DNA of 64,000 nucleotides from Sphingomonas sp. ID1715 (GTDB taxonomy: Bacteria; Pseudomonadota; Alphaproteobacteria; Sphingomonadales; Sphingomonadaceae). The position numbers and the translations under genes were made by a program. The notes under the pieces are model-generated. The model had not been told where the DNA came from. It saw only the letters and a list, made by a program, of their open reading frames with translations, and searched no databases. Location: contig NZ_JABEPR010000006.1 of the NCBI RefSeq assembly GCF_013044515.1, forward strand, positions 124,001 to 188,000. The letters run 5' to 3'. This document shows, one piece after another, positions 63,777 to 64,000 of this stretch (its first letter is position 1; each line of letters opens with the position of its first letter).

Positions 63777-64000
63777 CGGGCGCCAGGGCAGCGGCTTTTC
63801 GAAGCTGATGCCGGCGACATCGCCCTTGGTCCAGCGCACCAGCGCGTTGGTGGCGGCGACGTCGTCGATCGCCACCACGACCGGCGCATCCTTTTGTACC
63901 GGCTGGTCGATGCGGCAGCTGAGGCCGGTGATCGAAATGTCGAGGGTCGTGCCCGGGATCGTCTCGCCGTCGGCGATCAGACGCAACGGCCCACAGCGGG
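63741..64000 (-). CDS. PilZ domain-containing protein, start outside the window
   Basis: About 86 residues are visible; the 5' end lies beyond 64000, since the frame is open to the window edge and the first visible residues (RCGPLRLIADGETIPG) are internal. The part LRLIADGETIPGTTLDISITGLSCRID is the strand region with D-x-S-x-x-G, the c-di-GMP-binding motif of PilZ domains; the preceding R-x-x-x-R would lie further upstream. The rest (VVVAIDDVAATNALVRWTKGDVAGISFEKPL) fits the end of the barrel. A c-di-GMP effector role is inferred; the GGDEF/EAL gene at 56.6 kb may act in the same signalling network. Confidence 0.75.
   Translation of the reverse strand, partial: RCGPLRLIADGETIPGTTLDISITGLSCRIDQPVQKDAPVVVAIDDVAATNALVRWTKGDVAGISFEKPLPWRPLQLWLDQMPAV

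Overview
The window is a gene-dense, GC-rich stretch of an alphaproteobacterial chromosome, most likely a Sphingomonas-type member of the Sphingomonadaceae. The evidence is three exported proteins ending in a PEPxxWA-CTERM tail, an NDUFA12-type complex I protein, the thrB-rnhA pair, alphaproteobacterial DUF2155/Aat genes, a TonB receptor, a phasin, and the general style of third-position GC bias. No phage, insertion sequence, integrase or CRISPR array was seen; the window looks chromosomal throughout.

Layout. 1-7.1 kb: a GlsB stress membrane protein with an EcfG-like promoter, a SIMPL-domain protein, an RND efflux adaptor/pump pair and a DUF445 protein. 7.1-14 kb: manganese catalase with a small partner ORF, a PhoX-like PEP-CTERM protein behind a possible Pho box, murA, clpS, a phasin behind a twin inverted-repeat operator, and a metallo-beta-lactamase-fold protein. 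14-27 kb: a Baeyer-Villiger type monooxygenase, dnaE2 with a palindromic element inserted in frame, a PQQ alcohol dehydrogenase with cytochrome c tail, map, a cinA-like gene, a glycosyltransferase, an MFS pump and an SDR. 27-35.4 kb: a fused 5-oxoprolinase, a decayed acyl-CoA dehydrogenase, cysD-cysNC, tRNA-Gly and about 400 bp of apparently non-coding but strongly foldable sequence ending in a terminator. 35.4-43.3 kb: a LolA-like exported protein, a large Asp-box (BNR) protein, a TonB receptor, a remnant of a class III CoA-transferase and an intact thiolase. 43.3-50 kb: tRNA-Ser, hspQ, a Crp/Fnr regulator, rnhA, thrB, a SARP-like membrane TPR regulator and a vanadium-haloperoxidase-like PEP-CTERM protein. 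50-56.6 kb: rplJL, then a SOUL protein, a PEP-CTERM protein and an L,D-transpeptidase, rplKA, nusG-secE and tRNA-Trp. 56.6-64 kb: a GGDEF/EAL protein, a fatty acyl-AMP ligase, recX, a double cold-shock-domain protein, NDUFA12, DUF2155, aat, VanZ-like and a partial PilZ gene.

Coherent themes are stress response (GlsB, manganese catalase, ClpS, HspQ, DnaE2), sulfate activation (CysD/CysNC), translation and transcription (L10/L7-L12, L11/L1, NusG, SecE, three tRNAs) and exported proteins of the cell envelope. The ribosomal block is rearranged: rplKA points opposite to rplJL and secE-nusG, and rpoB does not follow rplL. Two acyl-CoA metabolism genes are decaying.

The most interesting items are the unidentified structured RNA candidate at about 34.85-35.27 kb, the palindromic repeat that became part of the DnaE2 protein while two relatives flank the gene, and several regulatory sites that fit the genes they precede: a LexA-type box before dnaE2, a doubled palindrome around the phasin promoter, and matching GGAAC-N17-CGTC promoters before glsB and hspQ. 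No clearly new multi-gene system was found.
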